From the NCBI GenBank assembly GCA_035544515.1, contig DATKEG010000071.1, positions 1-9,374 on the forward strand: a stretch of DNA of 9,374 nt, read 5' to 3'. The translations under genes were made by a program, and so were the position numbers. Position 1 is the first letter of the stretch, and every line of letters begins with the position of its first letter. Below, one piece after another: positions 1 to 5,542 of this stretch. Origin of the DNA: DATKEG01 sp035544515. GTDB lineage: Bacteria > Acidobacteriota > Vicinamibacteria > Fen-336. The notes under the pieces were generated by a model. The model made no database searches and was not told the DNA's origin. It worked only from the letters and a program-made list of their open reading frames with translations.

Positions 1-2
1 CG

Positions 3-8
3 TATAAT
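3..8 (+). promoter_or_regulatory. Putative -10 box of the DUF4160-DUF2442 promoter
   Basis: A perfect TATAAT lies 49 bases before the GTG start of the DUF4160 gene, so transcription would start near position 15 and leave a leader of about 43 bases. The -35 element would fall outside the window and cannot be checked. Exact TATAAT is uncommon in DNA this GC-rich, which supports the call, but it rests on one hexamer. Confidence 0.4.
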
Positions 9-57
9 GCCCAGGAAGAGGGCCTGATGGCGCACCGGTCGAGAGTAGAAGACGAGC

Positions 58-294
58 GTGCCGACGCTCCTTCGGATCGAAGGCTTGCGCTTTTCCTTCT
101 ATTCCGGCGATGGAGTCGAACCTCCGCACGTGCATGTCGCCAAGGGGGACGCCGCGGCGAAGGTCTGGCTCATACCGGTCCGCGTCGAGTACGCTCATGG
201 GTTCAATCCCGCAGAGATGCGGCGGCTCCGCGAGATTGCAGTTGAGTATGAAGCCGTCTTCCTCGAGCGGTGGAATGAGTACTTCTCTCGCTAG
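58..294 (+). CDS. DUF4160 domain protein, possible toxin-antitoxin partner
   Basis: This is a 78-residue protein made of one DUF4160 domain. Visible family marks are the MPTLLRIEG start, the aromatic FSFYS strand (residues 12-16), the PPHVHV motif (22-27), KVWL (35-38) and the C-terminal W72-NEYF. The length is complete for the family. The start is GTG; a purine-rich GAAGACGAG stretch just upstream can serve as ribosome binding site, and the MPT beginning is typical. The gene overlaps the downstream DUF2442 gene by 20 bases, so the two are very probably co-transcribed and translationally coupled. DUF4160/DUF2442 pairs are common in bacteria and are often suggested to be toxin-antitoxin-like modules, but I know of no firm biochemical role, and which partner would be toxic is not evident here. 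Its GC content is clearly below that of the genes to its right, which suggests acquisition. Confidence 0.85.
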   Translation: MPTLLRIEGLRFSFYSGDGVEPPHVHVAKGDAAAKVWLIPVRVEYAHGFNPAEMRRLREIAVEYEAVFLERWNEYFSR

Positions 295-523
295 CCCTCC
301 GGAGCCGCGCGCCCGGGCGCTGGAATTCGTGTCAGACGCGTTCGTCGTTCACCTAGAGGATGGTCGCTCGCTCACGGTTCCCCTCGAGTGGTTTCCTCGC
401 CTCAGGGACGCGACGCCAGAGCAGCGCCAACGCTATGAGCTGATCGGCCACGGTCTCGCCGTTCACTGGCCGGAAATCGACGAAGACATCTCGGTGCCGC
501 GACTCTTCGGACTGCCCTGCTGA
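275..523 (+). CDS. DUF2442 domain protein, partner of the DUF4160 gene
   Basis: This is an 82-residue protein with a full DUF2442 domain. Recognisable marks are DGR (residues 29-31), VPLEWFPRL (35-43), the ATPEQR segment (46-51) and HWPEIDEDISV (64-74) before a short tail. I chose the ATG at 275. It lies inside the end of the DUF4160 gene in another frame, has a GAGCGG stretch shortly upstream, and leaves only about 15 extra residues before the domain. The frame is open further upstream (to an ATG at 110), but that part is the DUF4160 gene read in the wrong frame. DUF2442 proteins are small and found in many bacteria; some are genetically paired with DUF4160 and regarded as antitoxin-like or DNA-binding. 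No separate DNA-binding motif is visible. Function is therefore inferred from pairing alone. Confidence 0.85.
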   Translation: MSTSLASPPEPRARALEFVSDAFVVHLEDGRSLTVPLEWFPRLRDATPEQRQRYELIGHGLAVHWPEIDEDISVPRLFGLPC

Positions 524-525
524 TC

Positions 526-627
526 GACGGTCGGGGGACGTACTCCTATCGTTACGACGCGTTTGGCAACATCGAAATCCCTGAGGAAGATCCCGATCCG
601 CGGTTGCGCGCTTCGTGGACGGCCTGA
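526..627 (+). pseudogene. Remnant with a single Rhs-type YD-repeat motif
   Basis: Directly after the DUF2442 stop, the frame starting with GAC at 526 reads about 33 residues to a TGA at 625-627. It contains YSYRYDAFGNI (codons 544-573), which matches the YD-repeat core (YxYDxxGN) of Rhs and wall-associated polymorphic-toxin proteins. The stretch has no plausible start codon of its own: upstream the frame stays open only back to a TGA at 436-438 and crosses the DUF2442 gene. After the motif comes an acidic tail of the form PEEDPDPR. I read it as the decayed scrap of an Rhs-like gene. A chance match is possible because only about 11 residues carry the signal. The rest of the 159-base gap to ribE holds no gene that I can support. 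Confidence 0.4.
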
Positions 628-665
628 GCTTCGTCGATCATGAGGCTTGTCCCGCGAAGGCGCCA

Positions 666-671
666 TACAAT
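666..671 (+). promoter_or_regulatory. Possible -10 box just before ribE
   Basis: TACAAT ends 11 bases before the ribE ATG. If it is used, transcription would start near position 678 and the mRNA would be almost leaderless, which fits the absence of a Shine-Dalgarno sequence before ribE. There is no good -35: the best candidate, TTGTCC at 647-652, is only 13 bases away. I saw no FMN riboswitch in the 159-base gap, which is also too short to hold one along with a promoter. Confidence 0.25.
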
Positions 672-682
672 CGCGTCGGACC

Positions 683-1276
683 ATGTTCACCGGCATCGTC
701 GAGGAGACGGGGACCGTGCGGAGCGCCGAGCCCGCCGGAGAGGTCCTGCGCGTCGAGATCGCGGCCCGGTCCGTCCTGGACGGCCTGACCACCGGCGGGT
801 CGATCAGCGTGAACGGGTGCTGCCTGACCGCGGTAGCCGTGGGGCCCGACGGGTTCGCCTGCGAGCTGACGCGCGAGACGCTCGCCCGCACCGCCTTTGG
901 CGAGCGCCTGCGGCCCGGGACGCGGGTCAACCTCGAGCGGCCGCTCCGTGCGGACGGGCGCTTCGACGGCCACATCGTCCAGGGGCACGTGGACGGGCTG
1001 GGCCGCGTCGCGGAGCTGAACCGGCAGGGCGAAGCCGCGGAGCTGGTCGTGGCGCCGCCGCCGGAGCTGGAGCGCTACCTCGTGGAGAAGGGCTCGGTGG
1101 CGGTCGACGGCATCTCCCTCACCGTGGCCGCGCGAGGTCCCGGGTCTTTCACGGCCGCGATCATCCCGTATACACTTAGCCATACGAACCTGGCCCAGGC
1201 GCGACCGGGCGACCGGGTGAACCTCGAGGTCGACATCCTCGCCAAGTACGTCGAGCGGCTGCTCCAGGAGCGCTGA
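683..1276 (+). CDS. ribE: Riboflavin synthase, alpha chain
   Basis: This 197-residue protein carries out the last step of riboflavin synthesis, the dismutation of two 6,7-dimethyl-8-ribityllumazine molecules to riboflavin and a pyrimidinedione, in the cytosol as a trimer. It has the two tandem lumazine-binding barrels of the family. The first runs from the signature MFTGIVEE (1-8) through SVNGCCLT (42-49). The second includes HIVQGHVDG (97-105) and KGSVAVDGISLT (136-147), then IPYTLSHTNL and the C-terminal VDILAKYVERLL helix. Length is at the normal family value. The ATG at 683 is chosen because MFTGIVEE is the conserved N-terminus; a TTG at 647 in the same frame would add unrelated residues. 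No clear Shine-Dalgarno is visible. ribBA follows after 27 bases. Some genomes call this gene ribC. Usually a ribD gene lies upstream, but here accessory DNA does. Confidence 0.97.
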   Translation: MFTGIVEETGTVRSAEPAGEVLRVEIAARSVLDGLTTGGSISVNGCCLTAVAVGPDGFACELTRETLARTAFGERLRPGTRVNLERPLRADGRFDGHIVQGHVDGLGRVAELNRQGEAAELVVAPPPELERYLVEKGSVAVDGISLTVAARGPGSFTAAIIPYTLSHTNLAQARPGDRVNLEVDILAKYVERLLQER

Positions 1277-1303
1277 GGCCGGCCGGGGAGCCCGATCGAG
1301 CTC

Positions 1304-2521
1304 ATGAAGACCAGTCCTTTCAGCGACATACCGGGGGCGATCGAGGACATCCGCCAGGGGCGCATGGTGGTCGTCGTCGACGACGAGGACCGCGAGAACG
1401 AAGGCGACCTCACGATCGCGGCCGAGAAGGTGACGCCCGAGGTCATCAACTTCATGGCCCGGCACGGCCGCGGGCTCATCTGCCTGCCCATGACCGGCGA
1501 GCGGCTCGACGTTCTCCGCGTTCCCCTCATGGTCCGCGACGAGCAGAACGACGCGAAGTTCGGGACCGCCTTCTGCGTTCCCATCGAGGCCAAGAAGGGC
1601 ACCACGACCGGGATCTCCGCGGCCGACCGCGCGCGCACCGTGTTGACCGCCATCGACCCCGGGACGCAGCCCTCGGACCTCGCGCGGCCGGGCCACATGT
1701 TCCCGCTGCGCGCGATGGACGGCGGCGTGCTCGTGCGCGCGGGGCAGACCGAGGCCGCGGTGGACCTCGCGCGCCTGGCCGGCCTCTATCCCGCGGGCGT
1801 CATCTGCGAGGTCATGGACGACGACGGCACCATGGCGCGCGGCCCGCGGCTCGAGGAGTTCTGCCGGACCCACGGCCTGCGGATGATCACGATCAAGGAC
1901 CTGATCCAGCACCGCATGCGCCACGAGCGGCTCGTGCGCAAGGTGGCCGAGGCCAGCCTGCCCACCGAATACGGCCCGTTCCGCGTGCACGTGTTCGAGA
2001 GCGTGATCGACAAGCAGCACCACGTCGCGCTCGTGCGCGGCGAGATCGCCCCCGAGGACCGGGTGATGGTGCGCGTGCACTCGCAATGCCTGACCGGGGA
2101 CATCTTCGCCTCGTCGCGCTGCGACTGCGGGGCCCAGCTCCACAAGGCGCTGGAGATGATCGGGCAGGCGGGGCAGGGCGTGCTCCTGTACCTGCGCCAG
2201 GAGGGACGCGGCATCGGCCTCGTGCACAAGATCATGGCCTACCAGCTCCAGGACCAGGGCCAGGACACGGTGGAGGCCAACGAGGCGCTGGGCTTCAAGG
2301 CGGACCAGCGCGACTACGGCATCGGGGCCCAGATCCTGCACGAGCTGGGGCTGAAGCAGATCCTGCTGCTCACGAACAACCCCCGGAAGTTCGTCGGCCT
2401 GGGCGGCTACGGCCTGAAGATCGTGGACCGGCTGCCCATCGAGATCCCGGCCTCGGACCAGAGCCGGCGGTACCTGCGCACCAAGAAAGAGAAGCTCGGC
2501 CACCTCTTGCGCAGCGTCTGA
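1304..2521 (+). CDS. ribBA: Bifunctional DHBP synthase / GTP cyclohydrolase II
   Basis: This 405-residue protein makes both riboflavin precursors: 3,4-dihydroxy-2-butanone-4-phosphate from ribulose 5-phosphate (N-terminal half) and a diaminopyrimidine from GTP (C-terminal half). The DHBP synthase part (about 10-205) shows DDEDRENEGD (26-35) with E31 as a metal ligand, TTGISAADR, GHMFPLRA (H131) and the DDDGTMAR loop. The next motif reads RAGQTEA, with Gln148 where E. coli RibB has metal-ligand His153. The GTP cyclohydrolase II part (about 220-405) has the zinc cysteines C262, C273 and C275 in CLTGDIFASSRCDCG, then YLRQEGRGIGL, DTVEAN, RDYGIGAQIL and LLTNNPRK, ending in TKKEKLGHLL. Length is normal for a fusion. 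A GGGGAG stretch at 1285-1290 may be the ribosome binding site, although its spacing is long. The stop is one base from the next start. Confidence 0.96.
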   Translation: MKTSPFSDIPGAIEDIRQGRMVVVVDDEDRENEGDLTIAAEKVTPEVINFMARHGRGLICLPMTGERLDVLRVPLMVRDEQNDAKFGTAFCVPIEAKKGTTTGISAADRARTVLTAIDPGTQPSDLARPGHMFPLRAMDGGVLVRAGQTEAAVDLARLAGLYPAGVICEVMDDDGTMARGPRLEEFCRTHGLRMITIKDLIQHRMRHERLVRKVAEASLPTEYGPFRVHVFESVIDKQHHVALVRGEIAPEDRVMVRVHSQCLTGDIFASSRCDCGAQLHKALEMIGQAGQGVLLYLRQEGRGIGLVHKIMAYQLQDQGQDTVEANEALGFKADQRDYGIGAQILHELGLKQILLLTNNPRKFVGLGGYGLKIVDRLPIEIPASDQSRRYLRTKKEKLGHLLRSV

Positions 2522-2522
2522 A

Positions 2523-2984
2523 GTGATTCAAGAGTTCCTGAAGACGGTCCCGCTTTTCCGGGAGCTGGACGACGACGACCTCGCGCAGGTCCTGATGCTG
2601 GGCCTGCTGCGACGCCACCCCGAGGGGGCCGTCCTCACGACCGAAGGCGCCCCGGGCGGCCAGCTCCACGTCATCCACCAGGGTCGCGTCCGGATCAGCA
2701 AGGTGGTCCCCAGCGTGGGCGAGGAGGCCCTCGCCATCCTCGGCCCCGGCGACTTCTTCGGGGAGATCGAGTTCTTCGACGGCGCGCCGGCTTCCGCCCA
2801 CGCCATCGCCCACTCCGACTGCGAGATCCTGTCCATACCCCACGGCGAGATGCGGGCGCTCATGGACAGCCGCCCGGGGCTCACGGCCAAGTTCCTGTGG
2901 GCGTTCGGCTGGACGCTGGCGGCGCGGCTTCGCGAGACGAACCAGCGCCTGGCGAGCCTCTTCGCCATCTCGCGCACGTTCTAG
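2523..2984 (+). CDS. Single-domain cyclic-nucleotide-binding-fold protein
   Basis: This 153-residue protein consists of a Crp/Fnr-type effector domain (about 5-125) followed by a helix (about 120-145). It ends there, with no helix-turn-helix, so it is not a complete Crp-type regulator. Family marks are the LFRELDDDDL start, GQLHVIHQGRVRI (46-58) and the phosphate-binding-cassette region GDFFGEIEFFDGAPASA (76-92). E81 of the cassette is kept, but the position normally held by the phosphate-contacting Arg (usually PRSA) is A90, so ordinary cAMP or cGMP binding is doubtful. The GTG at 2523 lies one base after the ribBA stop, and no ribosome binding site is evident; translation probably restarts from ribBA. 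The placement suggests co-expression with flavin synthesis, but a regulatory link is only inference. It could also be a partner subunit that binds another ligand. Confidence 0.85.
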   Translation: MIQEFLKTVPLFRELDDDDLAQVLMLGLLRRHPEGAVLTTEGAPGGQLHVIHQGRVRISKVVPSVGEEALAILGPGDFFGEIEFFDGAPASAHAIAHSDCEILSIPHGEMRALMDSRPGLTAKFLWAFGWTLAARLRETNQRLASLFAISRTF

Positions 2985-3014
2985 ACCCCCCCGCGCGCTG
3001 CACGCTCCCTTTTT

Positions 3015-3043
3015 TTGACTTCGACGTCGGATTGACCTAACAT
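3015..3043 (+). promoter_or_regulatory. Sigma70-type promoter of the ffh-rnhB operon
   Basis: TTGACT at 3015-3020 and TAACAT at 3038-3043 are separated by exactly 17 bases, with a T-run directly before the -35. This is the best promoter-like site in the window and sits in the only long gap between the rib block and ffh. The start of transcription would be near 3050, giving a leader of about 72 bases before the ffh GTG. Confidence 0.7.
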
Positions 3044-3069
3044 CATCCGTTACTTTGCTTTGCCCGGCG

Positions 3070-3095
3070 GCGGGGGTATCCGTCCCTCACCCCGC
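3070..3095 (+). other. Possible hairpin in the ffh leader
   Basis: GCGGGG at 3070-3075 can pair with CCCCGC at 3090-3095 around a 14-base loop. It lies inside the predicted 5' leader of ffh. There is no T-tract after it, so it is not a terminator. In GC-rich DNA a six-pair stem can arise by chance, and no known regulatory RNA is recognised. Confidence 0.2.
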
Positions 3096-3122
3096 GCGCC
3101 CGAAGCCAGAGGTCGAGGTCGC

Positions 3123-4472
3123 GTGTTCGAGGCGCTGAGCGACAAGTTCCAAGGGGTGTTCCGCGCCCTACGTGGCCAGGGGACCCTCTCTCCCGAGGAC
3201 GTGGACGGCGCCCTGCGCGACATCCGCCTGGCGCTCCTCGAGGCCGACGTCCACTTCAAGGTCGTCAAGCAGTTCCTCGACCGCGTCCGCGCGCGTGCGA
3301 GCGGCCAGGAGATCCTGGGGAGCCTGAGCCCGGCGCAGGGCGTCATCCGCGTCGTGCGCGACGAGATGGTCGAGCTGCTCGGGGGAGCGGAGCCCAAGCG
3401 CCTGCAGACGTCCCCGCGCCCGCCGACCGTGATCCTCATGGCGGGGTTGCAGGGCTCGGGAAAGACCACGACCACGGCCAAGCTCGGGCGGTGGCTGGCG
3501 AAGGGCGGCCACCACCCGCTCCTCGTCTCCACGGACGTGTACCGGCCCGCCGCCCGGCAACAGCTCCTGACCCTGGGCGCGCAGACCGGGCAGAAGGTGC
3601 ACCATCCCGCCGGCCTGGACGACCCCCTCGCCATCCTCCAGTCCGCCCTCGGCGAGGCGCGGGCGGTGGGTCACGAGTTCGTGCTCGTGGACACCGCCGG
3701 CCGGCTGCACGTCGACGACGAGCTCATGGCGGAGCTGGCCGCGCTCAAGGCGGCCGCGAACCCGTCCGAGGTGCTCTACGTCGCCGACGCCATGACCGGC
3801 CAGGACGCGGTGCGCAGCGCGGAGGAGTTCAACCGCCGCGTGGGGCTGACCGGCATCGTGTTGACCAAGCTCGACGGCGACGCGCGTGGCGGCGCCGCGC
3901 TCTCGGCGGCGGCGGTCACCGGCGCGCCGGTGAAGTTCGCCGGGGTGGGGGAGCGCCCCGAGGACCTCGAGCCGTTCCACCCCGGACGGATGGTCGGGCG
4001 GATCCTCGGGATGGGCGACGTCCTGGGCCTCATCGAAAAGGTCGAGGAGACCGTCGACCGCGGGAAGGCGGAGGAGCTGGCGCGCAAGCTCCGGCGCGCG
4101 GAGTTCACCCTCGAGGACTACCGCGACCAGCTCCAGCAGGTGAAGAAGATGGGCTCGCTGGAGCAGGTGCTGGGCATGATCCCCGGGCTCGGCGGCGCCG
4201 CGCGTGACGTGGACACCGAGGCGGGCGAGCGCGAGCTGCGGCGCGCGGGCGCCATCATCGACTCCATGACCCCGCGGGAACGCCGCGAGCCTTCCCTGAT
4301 CAACGGCAGCCGGCGCAAGCGCATCGCGAAGGGCAGCGGCACGCAGGTGGAGGACGTCAACCGGGTGCTCAAGCAGTTCGTCCAGGCCCGCAAGCTCATG
4401 AAGCAGTTCTCCGGCGCGGGGAGCGGCAAGATGATGAAGCGTTTCATGTCTGCGCAGAGGGCGCAGCGTTAG
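3123..4472 (+). CDS. ffh: Signal recognition particle GTPase Ffh (SRP54)
   Basis: This 449-residue cytosolic GTPase binds 4.5S RNA and signal sequences of nascent chains and, with FtsY, delivers ribosomes to the membrane translocon. The N domain is at 1-95. The G domain has the P-loop GLQGSGKT (108-115), the TDVYRPAARQQL segment (137-148), DTAGR (190-194), TKLDGDARGG (248-257) and GVGE (274-277). The M domain (about 325-430) has MGSLEQVLGMIPG (343-355), SRRKRIAKGSG (396-406) for RNA binding, and VNRVLKQF. Length is typical. I chose the GTG at 3123: it gives the usual MFEALSDKF beginning and has a GAGG element a few bases upstream. A TTG at 3060 in frame would add a Pro/Gly/Arg-rich tail unlike Ffh. 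It is the first gene of the operon behind the 3015-3043 promoter, and rpsP follows after 17 bases. Confidence 0.97.
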   Translation: MFEALSDKFQGVFRALRGQGTLSPEDVDGALRDIRLALLEADVHFKVVKQFLDRVRARASGQEILGSLSPAQGVIRVVRDEMVELLGGAEPKRLQTSPRPPTVILMAGLQGSGKTTTTAKLGRWLAKGGHHPLLVSTDVYRPAARQQLLTLGAQTGQKVHHPAGLDDPLAILQSALGEARAVGHEFVLVDTAGRLHVDDELMAELAALKAAANPSEVLYVADAMTGQDAVRSAEEFNRRVGLTGIVLTKLDGDARGGAALSAAAVTGAPVKFAGVGERPEDLEPFHPGRMVGRILGMGDVLGLIEKVEETVDRGKAEELARKLRRAEFTLEDYRDQLQQVKKMGSLEQVLGMIPGLGGAARDVDTEAGERELRRAGAIIDSMTPRERREPSLINGSRRKRIAKGSGTQVEDVNRVLKQFVQARKLMKQFSGAGSGKMMKRFMSAQRAQR

Positions 4473-4489
4473 CGAGAAGAGGATCCAGG

Positions 4490-4759
4490 ATGCTGTCGAT
4501 TCGTCTGAGGCGGGTGGGAACGACCAAGAAGCCGCACTACCGCGTGGTAGTGGCCGACTCGCGCGCGTGGCGCGACGGCCGCTTCGTGGAGGTGCTCGGC
4601 CACTACGACCCCCGGCAGGAGCCGGCGGTGGTGAAGATCGACTCGGAGCGGGCGCAGTTCTGGATCGGCAAGGGCGCGCGCCCTTCCGATACGGTGCGCA
4701 GCCTGCTCAAGAAGACCGCGAGCGCGGCGGCGGCCCCCGCCGCGGCGGAGACGCGGTAG
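4490..4759 (+). CDS. rpsP: 30S ribosomal protein S16
   Basis: This is an 89-residue S16, a small-subunit protein needed early in 30S assembly. The N-terminus MLSIRLRRVGTTKKPHYRVV (1-20) is the family signature, followed by ADSRAWRDGRFVEVLGHYDP (22-41) and the WIGKGARPSDTVRSLL segment (58-73). The tail (75-89) is rich in Ala and low in complexity, as is common in high-GC organisms. The ATG has a purine-rich ribosome binding region (AGAAGAGG, then AGG) just upstream. It sits 17 bases after ffh and 10 bases before khpA, in the conserved order rpsP-khpA-rimM-trmD-rplS. Confidence 0.97.
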   Translation: MLSIRLRRVGTTKKPHYRVVVADSRAWRDGRFVEVLGHYDPRQEPAVVKIDSERAQFWIGKGARPSDTVRSLLKKTASAAAAPAAAETR

Positions 4760-4769
4760 CCGGCGTCCC

Positions 4770-5000
4770 GTGAAGCAGCTCCTGGAGGCGCTCGCGCGTG
4801 CCCTGGTCAAGGAGCCGGGCCGCGTCCGGGTCACGGAGTGGACCGAAGACGGGGTTGCGCACCTCGACCTGGAGGTGTCCGACCTCGACCGCGGCCGCGT
4901 GATCGGCCGCGGCGGGCGGACCGCGGACGCCCTCCGCACGCTCCTCGACGCGGTGGCGCGCCGCCGGGGCACCCCGTGCGACATGGAGATCCTGGGGTGA
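4770..5000 (+). CDS. khpA: KH-domain RNA-binding protein KhpA (YlqC type)
   Basis: This is a 76-residue protein made of a single KH domain. The RNA-gripping GxxG loop is VIGRGGRTADALRTLL (44-59) with GRGG at 46-49, preceded by the strand HLDLEVSDLD. In Gram-positive bacteria KhpA works with KhpB (Jag/EloR) as a global RNA chaperone affecting cell elongation; elsewhere the role is less clear. The GTG at 4770 gives the standard short N-terminus MKQLLEALARALV. I see no clear Shine-Dalgarno, and translation may follow from rpsP 10 bases upstream. The final TGA overlaps the rimM start as GTGA (4997-5000), a sign of translational coupling. Confidence 0.93.
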   Translation: MKQLLEALARALVKEPGRVRVTEWTEDGVAHLDLEVSDLDRGRVIGRGGRTADALRTLLDAVARRRGTPCDMEILG

Positions 5001-5539
5001 CCGGGGCCGCGCCCGGCACGCGCGACTGGGCCTCCATGGTGGCCATCGGGCGCGTGGTCAAGCCGCAGGGCCGGAAGGGCGAAGTGGCGGTGCAGGCCCT
5101 CAGCGACCGGCCGGACCGGTTCCCGACCCTGCGCCGCGCCTACGTGCGCGGCGCGCTCGGCGCCCCGCGCGAGGTGAACGTGACCGGCTGCTGGCCGCAC
5201 AAGGGCCGGTTCGTCCTCAAGCTCGAGGGCGTCGACTCGATCGACGAGGCGGAGGCGCTGCGGGGCATGGAGCTGCGGATCGCCGAGGAGGAGCTGGAGA
5301 CGCTGCCCGAAGGCTCGTACTATCACCACCAGCTCCGCGGCCTGCGTGTCGAGGACGACGCGGGACGCCTCCTGGGCGAGGTCGCGGACGTCATGGACAC
5401 GGGCGCCGAGGCGCCGGTGCTGGTCGTGCGGAGCGGTGGGGGAGAGGCGATGGTGCCGCTGGCGGAGTCGTTCATCCGCCGGGTGGATCTTGCGGGTGGA
5501 CGCGTGGTGGTGGTCGCCCCGGGGCTCGTCGATATCTAG
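4997..5539 (+). CDS. rimM: 16S rRNA processing / 30S maturation factor RimM
   Basis: RimM binds S19 and helps assemble the head of the 30S subunit and process 16S rRNA. The protein is 180 residues from the GTG at 4997. The N-terminal RimM barrel runs about 14-100 and includes VAIGRVVKPQGRKGEV (15-30) and GRFVLKLEGVDSIDEAEALRG (70-90). The linker motif SYYHHQLRG (107-115) leads to a PRC barrel (about 108-175) with GEVADVMDTGAEAPVLVV and MVPLAESFI. The 4997 start overlaps the khpA stop and has GGAG at 4985-4988 with 8-base spacing. An ATG at 5036 (167 residues) would also give a normal RimM but has no ribosome binding site. trmD begins 3 bases after the stop, which matches the conserved rimM-trmD pairing. 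Confidence 0.95.
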   Translation: MTGAAPGTRDWASMVAIGRVVKPQGRKGEVAVQALSDRPDRFPTLRRAYVRGALGAPREVNVTGCWPHKGRFVLKLEGVDSIDEAEALRGMELRIAEEELETLPEGSYYHHQLRGLRVEDDAGRLLGEVADVMDTGAEAPVLVVRSGGGEAMVPLAESFIRRVDLAGGRVVVVAPGLVDI

Positions 5540-5542
5540 GCC

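Noticed and set aside
27..245. Small ATG frame overlapping the DUF4160 gene
   Set aside because: It is Arg-rich and motif-free and is out of frame with the clear DUF4160 protein, so it is a shadow.
524..682. FMN riboswitch or tRNA in the gap before ribE
   Set aside because: I found no multi-stem FMN element or tRNA-like cloverleaf, and much of the gap reads as a protein remnant.
638..2503. Minus-strand open frame of 621 codons opposite ribE and ribBA
   Set aside because: The composition is that of an antisense shadow, and both + strand genes have complete family signatures.
2998..3016. Possible intrinsic terminator (seven-T run after a GC-rich stretch) behind the CNB gene
   Set aside because: Only about three base pairs can form before the T-run, which is too weak for a terminator. 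The T-run is better explained as AT-rich DNA next to the -35 box.
3060..3122. Upstream TTG start for ffh
   Set aside because: It would add 21 Pro/Gly/Arg-rich residues not seen in Ffh, lies only about 10 bases after the predicted transcript start, and lacks a ribosome binding site. GTG 3123 gives the conserved N-terminus.
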